This document shows, piece after piece, positions 1 through 8,415 of a stretch of 43,052 nucleotides of DNA. The notes beneath the pieces were generated by a model. It saw only the letters and a list, made by a program, of their open reading frames with translations. It had not been told where the DNA came from and did no database searches. This DNA is from Bacteroidales bacterium (GTDB lineage Bacteria; Bacteroidota; Bacteroidia; Bacteroidales; Prolixibacteraceae). The stretch spans positions 1 to 43,052 of the forward strand of contig JAISSS010000048.1 of NCBI GenBank assembly GCA_031272965.1, read 5' to 3'. The translations under genes and the position numbers were made by a program. Position 1 is the first letter of the stretch. Every line of letters starts with the position of its first letter.

Positions 1-2610
1 CTTGGCAGGCTCATTCCCGCGCTTTTTGCACTGAATCCGGATTTTTTGCCTGACTGTCAGCCCTCCGTTGAGGCTCTGTACAGAATAAGCCTCACCGCAC
101 TGCATTTTACAGCGAATGGCGCCATCATTCCGCAAATAGTACAGACAGAAAATAAAAACTTTATCATCCGGTGGCTGCCTGCCATGATTGACCGGCGAGT
201 CAAGAGTATCACCGAAAAACTCGCAGCGCTTTTGCCGGATAATCTGCTGCTGATAAAAAAGACAGTGCGCAAGAAGGAGCAACTTTTACAGGTCGCGAAC
301 CAGACCGTAGAGCTGCTGTCACTGTTCATTTCCACATTCGTAAGACAGCTTTCGCTGTTGAAGGACGATTTATTTGAAAATCTGTTTTTCCAGCAGCAAA
401 AATACGCTTTTGGAGGAATTGCCGAAGACGCATTAAGTGGCGGCATAAAAGTATGGCTTGACCGCTACTATCTTACGGCAGAGCAGTTTAAACCTGTTAT
501 CACAGTATCCGAAACGCCGACAGACGATTTTGAGGTGTCCATTTTGGTGGAAGACGCCACACAGCCGGAACAGGTGCCAACGCCGCTGAAAGATGTCCTG
601 CAATTACAGCAGTATGAGCAGCACCGGTTCAAAATATTGCAGTCAATATCTCTGCTAACGCCCTTTGTACGCGGATTGGATACGTATATCAATCTCGGCG
701 GCACTACTCCTGTACTGTTTGACCTTAACGAATTTACGCCGTTCCTGCTCGAGATTTTGCCTGCAATCCGCCTCTTGGACATAAAAATACTGCTGCCCAA
801 GTCCTTACAGCAACTCATCCACCCGAAAATATCCATGCGTTTAAAGAAGAAATCTGCGGGTGCAAGCTTTCTACGCCTCGACGAGATGCTCGCTTTCGAC
901 TGGCAGGTGGCGCTTGGAGACCAGCTCGTGTCGCCCGAAGAATTTGAAAAATTGTTCACAAATGCCTCAAGGCTGTTCAAATTTAAGGAGAATTATATCT
1001 ATGTAAATGATACTGACCTGGAAAGACTCCATAAATCAATGACTTCTGAAAAGCCGATGAGCGCTTATGAGCTGCTGCAAACGGCATTAGCCGAAGAATA
1101 CGAGGGCGCTACGGTGTCGTTGACAGACGAGGTAAGGGCCATTATTACCGACCTCACTTCTGCCGACAATATTGCTTTGCCACAAGGAATTACCGCCACT
1201 TTACGCCCCTACCAGGAACGCGGGTTCTCGTGGATGTATAAAAATTCCCGCATCGGATTTGGCAGCATCATAGCCGACGATATGGGGCTGGGAAAAACGC
1301 TGCAAGTGATTTCCATACTCCTGAAATTCAAGGAAGAAAACGCCATCAACAAAAAGCACCGCGCATTAGTTGTCGCGCCAACCGGCCTGCTAACCAACTG
1401 GCAGGCGGAAATAGCCAAGTTTGCGCCATCGCTGTCAACGCACATCTTCCACGGAACACAGCGCTATTTGAAAAACTTCGACGCTGACGTCATGCTCACA
1501 ACATACGGCATCCTGCGCAGTGACCACGAACTGCTGAAAAAGCAGAAATGGCAGATAATGATTATTGATGAAGCGCAAAACATCAAGAACCAGGATACAG
1601 CACAAGCAAAAGCCGTAAAATCCGTTCCGGCAAACATCCACATCGCCATGAGCGGTACGCCTGTCGAAAACCGCCTGAGCGAATTCTGGTCAATTATGGA
1701 CTATACAAATAAGGGCTATTTGGGAAACCTGAAAACGTTTACAGAAAAATATGCCACACCGATACAGGTGTTTAACGACAACCATGCGATACGGAAATTC
1801 CGGAAAATCACAGCACCATTCATGCTCCGCCGCATGAAATCCGACAAAACAGTCATCTCAGACCTGCCGGATAAAATCGAGCAAAATCAGTTCGCCACGC
1901 TCACCAAGCAGCAGGCAGCGCTGTATCAGAAAACCATGCAGGCGGCAATGGAAGAAATCGAAGGCATCGAAGGACAGGACAATCAAACGCTGTTTAAACG
2001 ACAAGGACTTGTGTTACAGATGATTATGGCGCTGAAACAAATATGTAACCATCCTGCACAATTCCTCAAAGACAAAAAATATGACGCCACACTTTCAGGC
2101 AAGTGCGAACTGCTGTTTGAACTTATTGACAGCATCACCCAAAGTGGCGAAAAAGTCCTGATTTTTACGCAGTTTACCGAAATGGGCGCCATGCTCGAGA
2201 AATTTATCGCCGAGAAATTTGACGACAAGCCTTTGTTCTATCATGGCGGCTGTACCCTAAAACAGCGCGAAGAAATGGTACAGCGGTTCCAGAACAACCG
2301 CGCCGACCGGATTTTCATACTGTCGCTCAAGGCAGCCGGCACAGGTCTGAACCTCACCGCCGCATCACACGTCATCCATTATGACTTGTGGTGGAACCCC
2401 GCCGTGGAGAACCAGGCCACCGACCGCGCCTACCGTATAGGACAAAAACAAAACGTCATGGTACACCGCATGATTTGCAAGAACACTTTTGAAGAAAAAA
2501 TTGATGAAATGATTCAGAATAAAAAACATTTAGCCGACATGACCGTTGTATCCGGCGAAAACTGGATAGGCAGACTGAGTAACAGAGAATTACGGGAACT
2601 GTTCTGCTAA
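1..2610 (+). CDS. SNF2-family DEAD/H-like helicase (5' end outside window)
   Basis: ATP-dependent DNA translocase of the bacterial SNF2/Rad54-like family; its cellular role is not established. The frame is open from base 1 without a stop, so the true start lies upstream and the TTG at 46 should not be taken as one. The N-terminal ~370 residues are poorly conserved; bacterial members often carry a SWIM zinc finger still further upstream, which would lie outside the window. The helicase core is complete: RPYQERGFSWM, then Walker A DDMGLGKT (about nt 1276-1299), APTGLLTNW, Walker B IIDEAQ (about nt 1561-1578), MSGTPVENRLSEFWSI, and the C-terminal lobe with VLIFTQFTEM, SLKAAGTGLNLT and the arginine-finger motif QATDRAYRIGQ. 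A strong Shine-Dalgarno and the next gene follow 38 bases later on the same strand, so cotranscription is possible but the functions look unrelated. Confidence 0.93.
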   Translation, partial: LGRLIPALFALNPDFLPDCQPSVEALYRISLTALHFTANGAIIPQIVQTENKNFIIRWLPAMIDRRVKSITEKLAALLPDNLLLIKKTVRKKEQLLQVANQTVELLSLFISTFVRQLSLLKDDLFENLFFQQQKYAFGGIAEDALSGGIKVWLDRYYLTAEQFKPVITVSETPTDDFEVSILVEDATQPEQVPTPLKDVLQLQQYEQHRFKILQSISLLTPFVRGLDTYINLGGTTPVLFDLNEFTPFLLEILPAIRLLDIKILLPKSLQQLIHPKISMRLKKKSAGASFLRLDEMLAFDWQVALGDQLVSPEEFEKLFTNASRLFKFKENYIYVNDTDLERLHKSMTSEKPMSAYELLQTALAEEYEGATVSLTDEVRAIITDLTSADNIALPQGITATLRPYQERGFSWMYKNSRIGFGSIIADDMGLGKTLQVISILLKFKEENAINKKHRALVVAPTGLLTNWQAEIAKFAPSLSTHIFHGTQRYLKNFDADVMLTTYGILRSDHELLKKQKWQIMIIDEAQNIKNQDTAQAKAVKSVPANIHIAMSGTPVENRLSEFWSIMDYTNKGYLGNLKTFTEKYATPIQVFNDNHAIRKFRKITAPFMLRRMKSDKTVISDLPDKIEQNQFATLTKQQAALYQKTMQAAMEEIEGIEGQDNQTLFKRQGLVLQMIMALKQICNHPAQFLKDKKYDATLSGKCELLFELIDSITQSGEKVLIFTQFTEMGAMLEKFIAEKFDDKPLFYHGGCTLKQREEMVQRFQNNRADRIFILSLKAAGTGLNLTAASHVIHYDLWWNPAVENQATDRAYRIGQKQNVMVHRMICKNTFEEKIDEMIQNKKHLADMTVVSGENWIGRLSNRELRELFC

Positions 2611-2632
2611 ATCATTGCTTGTGATTAAAAAT

Positions 2633-2640
2633 AAAGGAGG
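2633..2640 (+). promoter_or_regulatory. Strong Shine-Dalgarno (AAAGGAGG) for the TolC-like gene
   Basis: AAAGGAGG lies 8 bases before the ATG at 2649. Such a complete anti-16S match is uncommon in this window, where most genes have AT-rich leaders without a recognisable ribosome binding site. It fixes the start of the downstream gene. Confidence 0.75.
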
Positions 2641-2648
2641 AAACATAT

Positions 2649-4082
2649 ATGAAACAAATGCTCACAATACTGTTTTTGGCAATAGCTGTTGCCGGTCATA
2701 CGCAGAGCGATTCGCTGCCCGCGTACCTGCACACCGCCGCACAGAACAACCCCGGCGTGATGGCGGCGTTCCATGCTTACGAGGCGGCATTGCAGAAAGT
2801 CCCGCAGGCTGCCGCTCTGCAAAATCCGACCCTCGACGCGGGGTTCTTCCTCAAACCGATGGAGCTCGTTGAAGGCCGACAAATCGCCGACTTCCGGCTG
2901 ATGCAGATGTTCCCCTGGTTCGGTACGCGGAAAGCCGCACGTACCGAAGCCCAAAATGCAGCACAAATGGCCTTTGAAGAGTTCCGCAACTCCCGCGACC
3001 AGCTATTTCTTGACGTCTATACTCAATGGTTCACACTTTGCCGGTTGCAACAGCAGGTAGCCAACAGCCGCGCCAATCGCAGCCTGCTGGCACAGCTTGA
3101 AACATTAGCCCTGCAAAATCCGGGAACCGCGTCCGGCAATTCACCCCAACCCAACATGCGCACTGCCCCCGACAATTCAACGCCTGCATCCGGCAGCTCA
3201 ATGCAGGGGATGAGCATGGGCAACGGACAACAGCCAACCACAACCGCTACCGCTACCAGCACAGAAATGCCCAATAACAGCATGGGAACAATGAGCGGCA
3301 ATACCTCGTCCGGCATGGCCGACGTGCTGCGCATCCAGATGGAAATAGCTGAAACAGACGCTAATACGGAAATATTACTGTCGGAAATAGCAACAGAAAA
3401 GGCGCGGTTTAATGCACTGCTAAACCGCAGCGCTGACAGTCCGGTGGAATTGCCCGATACCCTGCTGCAAATACCATTCCAGCTCGACCTCAACGCCACC
3501 CGCGCTCTGATTGACGCACAAAATCCCATGCTCGCCATGCTTGACGCGCAAGAACAGATGTATATTGCCCAAGCCGACATGCAGCGTAAAATGAGCTATC
3601 CGATGTTCGGCATCGGAATTGACTATATGCTCATTGCTCCATTGGAAGCCAACGGTTCAATGGGCAGTTCCATGTCCATGAACGGCAGGGATATGCTTAT
3701 GCCGATGTTATCCATTACGCTCCCGATTTGGCGCGGGAAATACCGCGCTCAACAACGTGAAACAGCCCTGCTGCAGCAGTCAGCACGCGAAAAACGCCAA
3801 AACGAACAAAACCTGCTCGAAGCAGAACTCCGCCGCGCCAGCTATCAGCTTGACGCCACTGCCCGCCGCACAGCGCTCTACCGCCACCAGTCAGAACTCG
3901 CCAAAACGACTTACAACATCACGGTCAGCGAATTTTCAACAGGCAAAAACACTCTCGCCAACGTGATTCAGGCGTCCCGACAACTCCTCGATTACGAACT
4001 GAAAATCGCCGAAGCCACTGCCAATTACAATACAACAGTTGCAGCAATACAGAAACTTATTGCAGGATTTAACAACGATTAG
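2649..4082 (+). CDS. TolC/CusC-like outer membrane efflux protein with Met-rich insert
   Basis: Outer membrane channel component of a tripartite efflux system. A signal peptide (MKQMLTILFLAIAVAGHTQ) is followed by the two OEP halves: the first with NPGVMAAFHAYEAALQKVPQ and MFPWFGTRKAART, the second with MLSITLPIWRGKYRAQQRE and a long helical C-terminus. Between the halves, about residues 157-223, lies a low-complexity insert rich in Met, Ser, Thr, Gly and Asn with eight methionines (for example MQGMSMGNG). Met-rich segments are typical of copper/silver efflux proteins, so a Cus-type metal role is inferred, not shown. No CusA/CusB-type partner is encoded nearby: the upstream gene is a helicase and the downstream DNA is a methylase remnant followed by an opposing gene. 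The channel may work with a pump encoded elsewhere. Confidence 0.85.
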   Translation: MKQMLTILFLAIAVAGHTQSDSLPAYLHTAAQNNPGVMAAFHAYEAALQKVPQAAALQNPTLDAGFFLKPMELVEGRQIADFRLMQMFPWFGTRKAARTEAQNAAQMAFEEFRNSRDQLFLDVYTQWFTLCRLQQQVANSRANRSLLAQLETLALQNPGTASGNSPQPNMRTAPDNSTPASGSSMQGMSMGNGQQPTTTATATSTEMPNNSMGTMSGNTSSGMADVLRIQMEIAETDANTEILLSEIATEKARFNALLNRSADSPVELPDTLLQIPFQLDLNATRALIDAQNPMLAMLDAQEQMYIAQADMQRKMSYPMFGIGIDYMLIAPLEANGSMGSSMSMNGRDMLMPMLSITLPIWRGKYRAQQRETALLQQSAREKRQNEQNLLEAELRRASYQLDATARRTALYRHQSELAKTTYNITVSEFSTGKNTLANVIQASRQLLDYELKIAEATANYNTTVAAIQKLIAGFNND

Positions 4083-4083
4083 C

Positions 4084-4217
4084 ATGGCAAACGAGAATTT
4101 ACAAAACGCAAACAAAGCAAAGACGAGTTCTACACGCAACTCTCTGATATTGAGAAGGAAGTGAAGCATTATACCGAACATTTTCGCTGTTCCGCCAATA
4201 CGTGGCACAACTTGTGA
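4084..4217 (+). pseudogene. Remnant of EcoRI-family DNA adenine methylase N-terminus, frameshifted
   Basis: Starting one base after the tolC-like stop, ATG at 4084 reads MANENLQNANKAK in one frame, then the adjacent frame reads KDEFYTQLSDIEKEVKHY up to TEHF before ending at the TGA at 4215-4217. Joined across a single-base frameshift near 4120-4123, this matches what I recall as the N-terminus of adenine-specific methyltransferases of the EcoRI_methylase family (K-K-D-E-F-Y-T-Q followed by an acidic helix). Full family members are roughly 300 residues or more; here about 36 recognisable residues survive, without the SAM-binding or catalytic motif. No restriction enzyme is nearby. The assignment rests on motif memory; the frameshift itself is directly visible. 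Confidence 0.6.
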
Positions 4218-4225
4218 GATACGGC

Positions 4226-4249
4226 AAAAAAACCCCGGCAAAGCCGAGG
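4226..4249 (-). terminator. Rho-independent terminator of the HEAT-DUF1080 gene
   Basis: Read on the minus strand: stem CCTCGGC, loop TTT, stem GCCGGGG (one G-U pair), then seven T residues (4226-4232). It sits about 27 bases past the stop codon at 4276, as expected for the end of the 8330-4276 operon. Confidence 0.85.
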
Positions 4250-4275
4250 TTCATAAATAGATTATCGAAAAATTA

Positions 4276-7047
4276 CTATTTCAGTTCCTTGATACGGATG
4301 TTCCTGAATTTCAGGTTAGAGCCGTGTCCGAGGAAGCCTATATGTCCGCTGGGGTTGAAGAGGCCGGGATGATTATTGTGGTCGGCAGTACCGTTTTTAG
4401 TAGCTTCCTTGAGGTCGGCATCAACAATCACTTTGCCGTTAAGGGTAACTTTTATACGGGTACCTTCGGCGCGGATTTCTTCGGAGTTCCATTCTCCCAC
4501 AGGTTTCATGGCGCCGTGTTTGGCGGGCACTATGCCATAAATTGAGCCGTGATGCTGATATGGCTTGATGTCTTTATACACGGGGTGTTCGCAGTCGAGA
4601 ATCTGGATTTCCATAGCGCTGTATGCGGCGTCGCCGTTCAGCGGAGCGCGGATACCTATGCCGTTATTGGCGGCGGGGGTCAGCTGGAACTCAAAGCGGA
4701 ACACGAAGTTGGCATATTCTTTGGCGGTCATCAGGTTTCCGTAGCCGCTGTCATTTTTCTTTGGCGCCACCACTATCACGCCGTCTTCGACAGTATAAGT
4801 AACCTTGTTCCCGACCCAGTTGTCCAGGTCTTTGCCGTTAAACAGGAGTTCAAATCCATCGGCGGCTTCAGCCTTGCTGAGGGTTGCCGTTCCCGCATCG
4901 CTACCGACTTTATCGATATATTGCTGGATATCAATCTTATAATACTGACTGTCTTCGCCTGAGATTTTTTCTTTTACTGTGGTCAGGATGCTTTTCACCT
5001 CGTCCCCTTTCAGTCCATCGCTTTCGCCGGGTGTTGGCAGAGCTATTTTCATGGCGGAGAACGCGGCAGGGGTGCTCAGGTCGCTGTCATCTAAAAACTT
5101 GGACACAAACAGCAGTCCCGACAGCGATTTCACTTGTGCGGCAGCCTGTAGAATCTTCGACTTGTCGGCAGTGGTCTTTGCAGCCGACATAATTTGCTCT
5201 AACTGGATGAGTTTCGTGTCGGATGTGAGCGACTGGCTGCCGAGCAGCCGCAGATATGCGCCGAGCGATGCTTCCGCCGAGCTGCTTCCACTTCGGTATT
5301 GGTTATACAGCAGTGATAATACGGAAGGATTTTGCCAGTTAACTAATGCCTTGGCGGCCGCATCCTTTTCTTCATTCGTACCTTTTTGCAGTATGGAAGC
5401 GATTTTTGCCTGCGCATCACCGCTCTTTAAATAGGGCAGTAATGGAACTAATTTCGCAGTAAGTCCTTTAGCATCAATCTTATCAAGCACCAACGATGAG
5501 GCAGGCACATTGTCGGCGGCTGTGTACAGATTGATGAGGGTATTTTGCAGCGACGATATTTCTTCGGGCTTGGAGGCTTTTTCGAGTGCGGTAATCAGGG
5601 CGGCGGTATTGTCGGCGCGGGCAGTTTTAGCGAGTGCGGCGAATGCGGCAGCTTTCACATCGGCATTTTGCGAAGAGATGCTGCTTTGGGCGAACTTGAA
5701 GAGCGCGGGCGTAGCGCGGGCGGCAGCTAACCGCAGCAACATGGCGCGTCCGTCGTTGTTCAGTTCCAACGGCTCAGGCGCCACTTCAAGCAGCGTTTTG
5801 TCAGTTACCTTGTTCAAAAGGACTTGTTCAATAGCCTTATAATCGGAATCAACCAGCAAATCCTGCTTGTTAATTAACAGGTTTGACAGATAAGGTATTG
5901 TGATTTCGTTGTTCTTGTCGTATGCAGACAAGGCGGTGATTGCGGCCTGCCGAACAGAGGCGTCGCCGGACGTGAGCGAGGGGGCAATCATATATTGCAG
6001 CACACCTGCACCGGATGTGGAACCGAAAGTCGAAAGCAGTTCGGTTTGCAGTTCGGGAGTGGACTTGCCGAACAGCGACGACCATTTGCCGATGGTGGAA
6101 GGCGCATATTCCTTAGCGATGTTCAGCACCGACTGCCGATATGCCTTGTCGTCCGATTTGATTTCTTTGAGCAGAGTCGGAGTAAGTTTGAACCCTTGTG
6201 TCTGGCCGAGCAGTTCAAGAGCTTCTGAACGATAGTGCAAAACATCGGAAGACGTGCAGTTTTTCAGCGCTTCTTTTGCTATTTTGTCGCCCAGTTTTTG
6301 GTTGCCGTTCCGGCTCAGCTCGGTAGCATATTGCAGGTACGACAGCACGGCGTTGTTGGCATCGGGCCTGTATCCGGCCGCTTTGACGGCACCCTGAAAA
6401 TACTTCAGCGATTTTGCGCTGCCAATGCTGGCCAATGCCGACAGGGTTTGTTTAGACGGCTGTAGCGACAGCAGTTTCTCTTCGGCCGGTTTATATTTCA
6501 GCTCACCGAGTGCCTTGATGAAGTCGGGCTGGTCGGTGGTAGCCGCGAGTATTTGTCGGGCGGCGGCGTCAGTGCCGATAGTAGTCAGTGTGGATAGAGC
6601 CGCATCGGAGGTGGCGCCGTTGAGGTATGCACCGAGCGCCGTCACGGTGGCATCACCGCCACAGAAAGCTAATTCGCGGATGAAATAGTCCTTCACTTCG
6701 GCATTAGAGGCCTTGGCGAGAGCAGCCAACAGCGCCGATTCTACCGGTGCCCGAAAATCCCCGTTGCCGGGGGCGCCTGCATAGCGGGCCAGACTGCTGA
6801 TTGCATACCGCGCCTGCAAATCGGAACCATCACTCGATGGCACAATCAAGGCGGCAATGCGGGCGATGCCGTCCTCTCCCAGACTGCTGTACTGGTTAAT
6901 GAGGCTCGCTACCTGCTCATTGCTACGCGCCGGAAGCTGTGCCAGCAGGTCGGCAATTTTTGTCTCCACGGTGCGGTTGTCCTGTGCGGACAGACTGACT
7001 GTCAGCGATAACGCAAACAGACAGGTAAAAATATATTTAATTTTCAT
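4276..7047 (-). CDS. Exported HEAT-repeat protein with C-terminal DUF1080 (3-keto-disaccharide hydrolase-type) domain
   Basis: Start placed at the ATG at 7047, giving a clean signal peptide (MKIKYIFTCLFALSLTVSLS, cleavage after AQ) and an AGGAAAAG leader; the in-frame ATG at 7080 would overlap the preceding gene and bury the signal. The product is 923 residues. Residues ~25-700 are Ala/Leu-rich repeating helical pairs of HEAT/armadillo character. The last ~194 residues form the DUF1080 beta-sandwich, beginning DGFELLFNGKDLDNW and including MEIQILDCEHPVYK, HHGSIYGIVPAK and SGHIGFLGHGSNLKFRNI. DUF1080 proteins are annotated as 3-keto-disaccharide hydrolases and often lie beside Gfo/Idh/MocA dehydrogenases, as here (20-base gap). 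The inferred role is periplasmic cleavage or binding of an oxidised glycoside; the substrate is unknown. Confidence 0.85.
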   Translation of the reverse strand: MKIKYIFTCLFALSLTVSLSAQDNRTVETKIADLLAQLPARSNEQVASLINQYSSLGEDGIARIAALIVPSSDGSDLQARYAISSLARYAGAPGNGDFRAPVESALLAALAKASNAEVKDYFIRELAFCGGDATVTALGAYLNGATSDAALSTLTTIGTDAAARQILAATTDQPDFIKALGELKYKPAEEKLLSLQPSKQTLSALASIGSAKSLKYFQGAVKAAGYRPDANNAVLSYLQYATELSRNGNQKLGDKIAKEALKNCTSSDVLHYRSEALELLGQTQGFKLTPTLLKEIKSDDKAYRQSVLNIAKEYAPSTIGKWSSLFGKSTPELQTELLSTFGSTSGAGVLQYMIAPSLTSGDASVRQAAITALSAYDKNNEITIPYLSNLLINKQDLLVDSDYKAIEQVLLNKVTDKTLLEVAPEPLELNNDGRAMLLRLAAARATPALFKFAQSSISSQNADVKAAAFAALAKTARADNTAALITALEKASKPEEISSLQNTLINLYTAADNVPASSLVLDKIDAKGLTAKLVPLLPYLKSGDAQAKIASILQKGTNEEKDAAAKALVNWQNPSVLSLLYNQYRSGSSSAEASLGAYLRLLGSQSLTSDTKLIQLEQIMSAAKTTADKSKILQAAAQVKSLSGLLFVSKFLDDSDLSTPAAFSAMKIALPTPGESDGLKGDEVKSILTTVKEKISGEDSQYYKIDIQQYIDKVGSDAGTATLSKAEAADGFELLFNGKDLDNWVGNKVTYTVEDGVIVVAPKKNDSGYGNLMTAKEYANFVFRFEFQLTPAANNGIGIRAPLNGDAAYSAMEIQILDCEHPVYKDIKPYQHHGSIYGIVPAKHGAMKPVGEWNSEEIRAEGTRIKVTLNGKVIVDADLKEATKNGTADHNNHPGLFNPSGHIGFLGHGSNLKFRNIRIKELK

Positions 7048-7067
7048 CTTTTCCTGTATTATAATTA

Positions 7068-8330
7068 TCAAATTTTCCATTCTCCACGCATGGGCTGGTT
7101 AATGAGTTTGTTAGCTTCCTCGTCGTTGACAAATTCCAGTTTTTCGGGGTCAAATTCGAGGTTACGGCCGAGGCGCAAGGCTACCACCCCCATGTTGACG
7201 ATGGTTGCCGAGCGGAATCCGTTCACCTCGTTGAGGGCGAATTTCTGGCGTGTCTTCACGGATTCACTGAACAGGGTAATTTGCGGGGCAGGGTCTGGCA
7301 GCGAATCGATGAACTGTTGCAGATTGGGGATTGTGGAACGAAATCCCTTGTATATTTTGCCTTTCGGCCCTTCGATATATGCGGCGTCCTTGTCGGCATT
7401 CGCGCCGTCGAGGACGATTTGGCATCCGTCGTCGTAAGTATAAGTGATTTTACGCCACGTACCGATAGCGTCGTAATGCTGTTGGGGGGCGTCAATTTCC
7501 ACTTTTACGGGGCTGGTATTGTCCTTTCCGAGGAAGTATTGCACGGGGTCAATGTAGTGTTGTCCCATGTCGCCGAGACCGCCACCATCATAGTCCCAAT
7601 AGCCGCGGAAAGTGCCGTGAGTACGGTGCACGTTGTACGGTTTTTTAGGAGCCGGACCGAGCCACATCTCGTAGTCTAATTCAGGCGGCACGGGTTGGGG
7701 CTTCAGACCGGTTTTGCCAACCCAGTAGAACTTCCAGTCGAAGCCGGTAACGCCGCTGATAGTAACCTTGAGGGGCCATCCGAGTACGCCGCTTTCGATG
7801 ACCTTTTTGAGGGGCTTTACGGTGGTTCCCAGACCGTAGAAATTGTCTTTAAAGCGGAACCACGTGTTGAGGCGGAACATGCGACCTGTAGCGCTGATAA
7901 CTTCCATTACGCGCTTGCCTTCGCCGATGGTGCGGGTCATAGGCTTCTCGCACCACACATCTTTTCCGGCCTGCGCCGCCATTACCGACATGATTCCGTG
8001 CCAGTGCGGAGGCGTGGCTATATGTACGATGTCAACATCTGTGCGTAACAGCAGCTCGCGGAAGTCGGCATACCCCTGTACGCCGGAACCGACCCTGTTG
8101 AGTACGTTTTCCAGATGCTTCTTATCGGCATCGCATATTGCCACAAGGCGGGTGCCTTCATAGCCGATATGCCCCTGCCCCATGCCACCCACGCCAATAA
8201 TGGCCTTCGTCAGCTGGTCGCTCGGCGCCATATAGCCCCGCCCCAATACGAAACGCGGAACGATAGATATACCTGCCGTTACCGCTAATGACTTCTTCAA
8301 GAAATCTCTTCTATTATGTCTCTCTGTCAT
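7068..8330 (-). CDS. Tat-exported Gfo/Idh/MocA-family oxidoreductase
   Basis: NAD(P)-dependent sugar or inositol dehydrogenase-type enzyme, 420 residues. The N-terminus has a twin-arginine signal (NRRDFLKKSLAVTAGISIVP), suggesting export with bound cofactor. The Rossmann motif is GVGGMGQGH, and the family Glu-Lys-Pro motif appears in DVWCEKPMTRT. The remainder, with MWLGPAPKKPYNVHRTHGTF and GGGLGDMGQHYIDPVQY, is typical of the large Bacteroidota/Planctomycetota clade of exported Gfo/Idh/MocA proteins. It is first in a two-gene operon with the HEAT-DUF1080 protein. A plausible job is oxidation of a glycoside to a 3-keto form, or the reverse, to labilise the glycosidic bond; the substrate cannot be read from sequence. 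Confidence 0.9.
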   Translation of the reverse strand: MTERHNRRDFLKKSLAVTAGISIVPRFVLGRGYMAPSDQLTKAIIGVGGMGQGHIGYEGTRLVAICDADKKHLENVLNRVGSGVQGYADFRELLLRTDVDIVHIATPPHWHGIMSVMAAQAGKDVWCEKPMTRTIGEGKRVMEVISATGRMFRLNTWFRFKDNFYGLGTTVKPLKKVIESGVLGWPLKVTISGVTGFDWKFYWVGKTGLKPQPVPPELDYEMWLGPAPKKPYNVHRTHGTFRGYWDYDGGGLGDMGQHYIDPVQYFLGKDNTSPVKVEIDAPQQHYDAIGTWRKITYTYDDGCQIVLDGANADKDAAYIEGPKGKIYKGFRSTIPNLQQFIDSLPDPAPQITLFSESVKTRQKFALNEVNGFRSATIVNMGVVALRLGRNLEFDPEKLEFVNDEEANKLINQPMRGEWKI

Positions 8331-8373
8331 CTGTTATTTATTTTAAAAAATATAATTGCAATTTTTCTGCCCG

Positions 8374-8403
8374 CAAAGATACAAAATAATTCTAAATCAA
8401 CAA
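8374..8403 (-). promoter_or_regulatory. Bacteroidota-type promoter (TTG-N19-TATCTTTG) for the Gfo/DUF1080 operon
   Basis: On the minus strand TTG (8401-8403) is followed after exactly 19 bases by TATCTTTG (8374-8381), matching the Bacteroides -33/-7 consensus. It lies 43 bases before the ATG at 8330 and outside the upstream coding region. It is the best-formed promoter in the window. Confidence 0.82.
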
Positions 8404-8415
8404 CTTATTTACATT

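Noticed and set aside
46-48. TTG as the start of the SNF2 helicase
   Set aside because: The frame is open to the window edge and the residues before it continue the same protein, so the gene is simply truncated.
2615-2872. 85-residue plus-strand frame overlapping the TolC-like start
   Set aside because: It is out of frame with the TolC-like gene, which has a strong ribosome binding site, signal peptide and family motifs.
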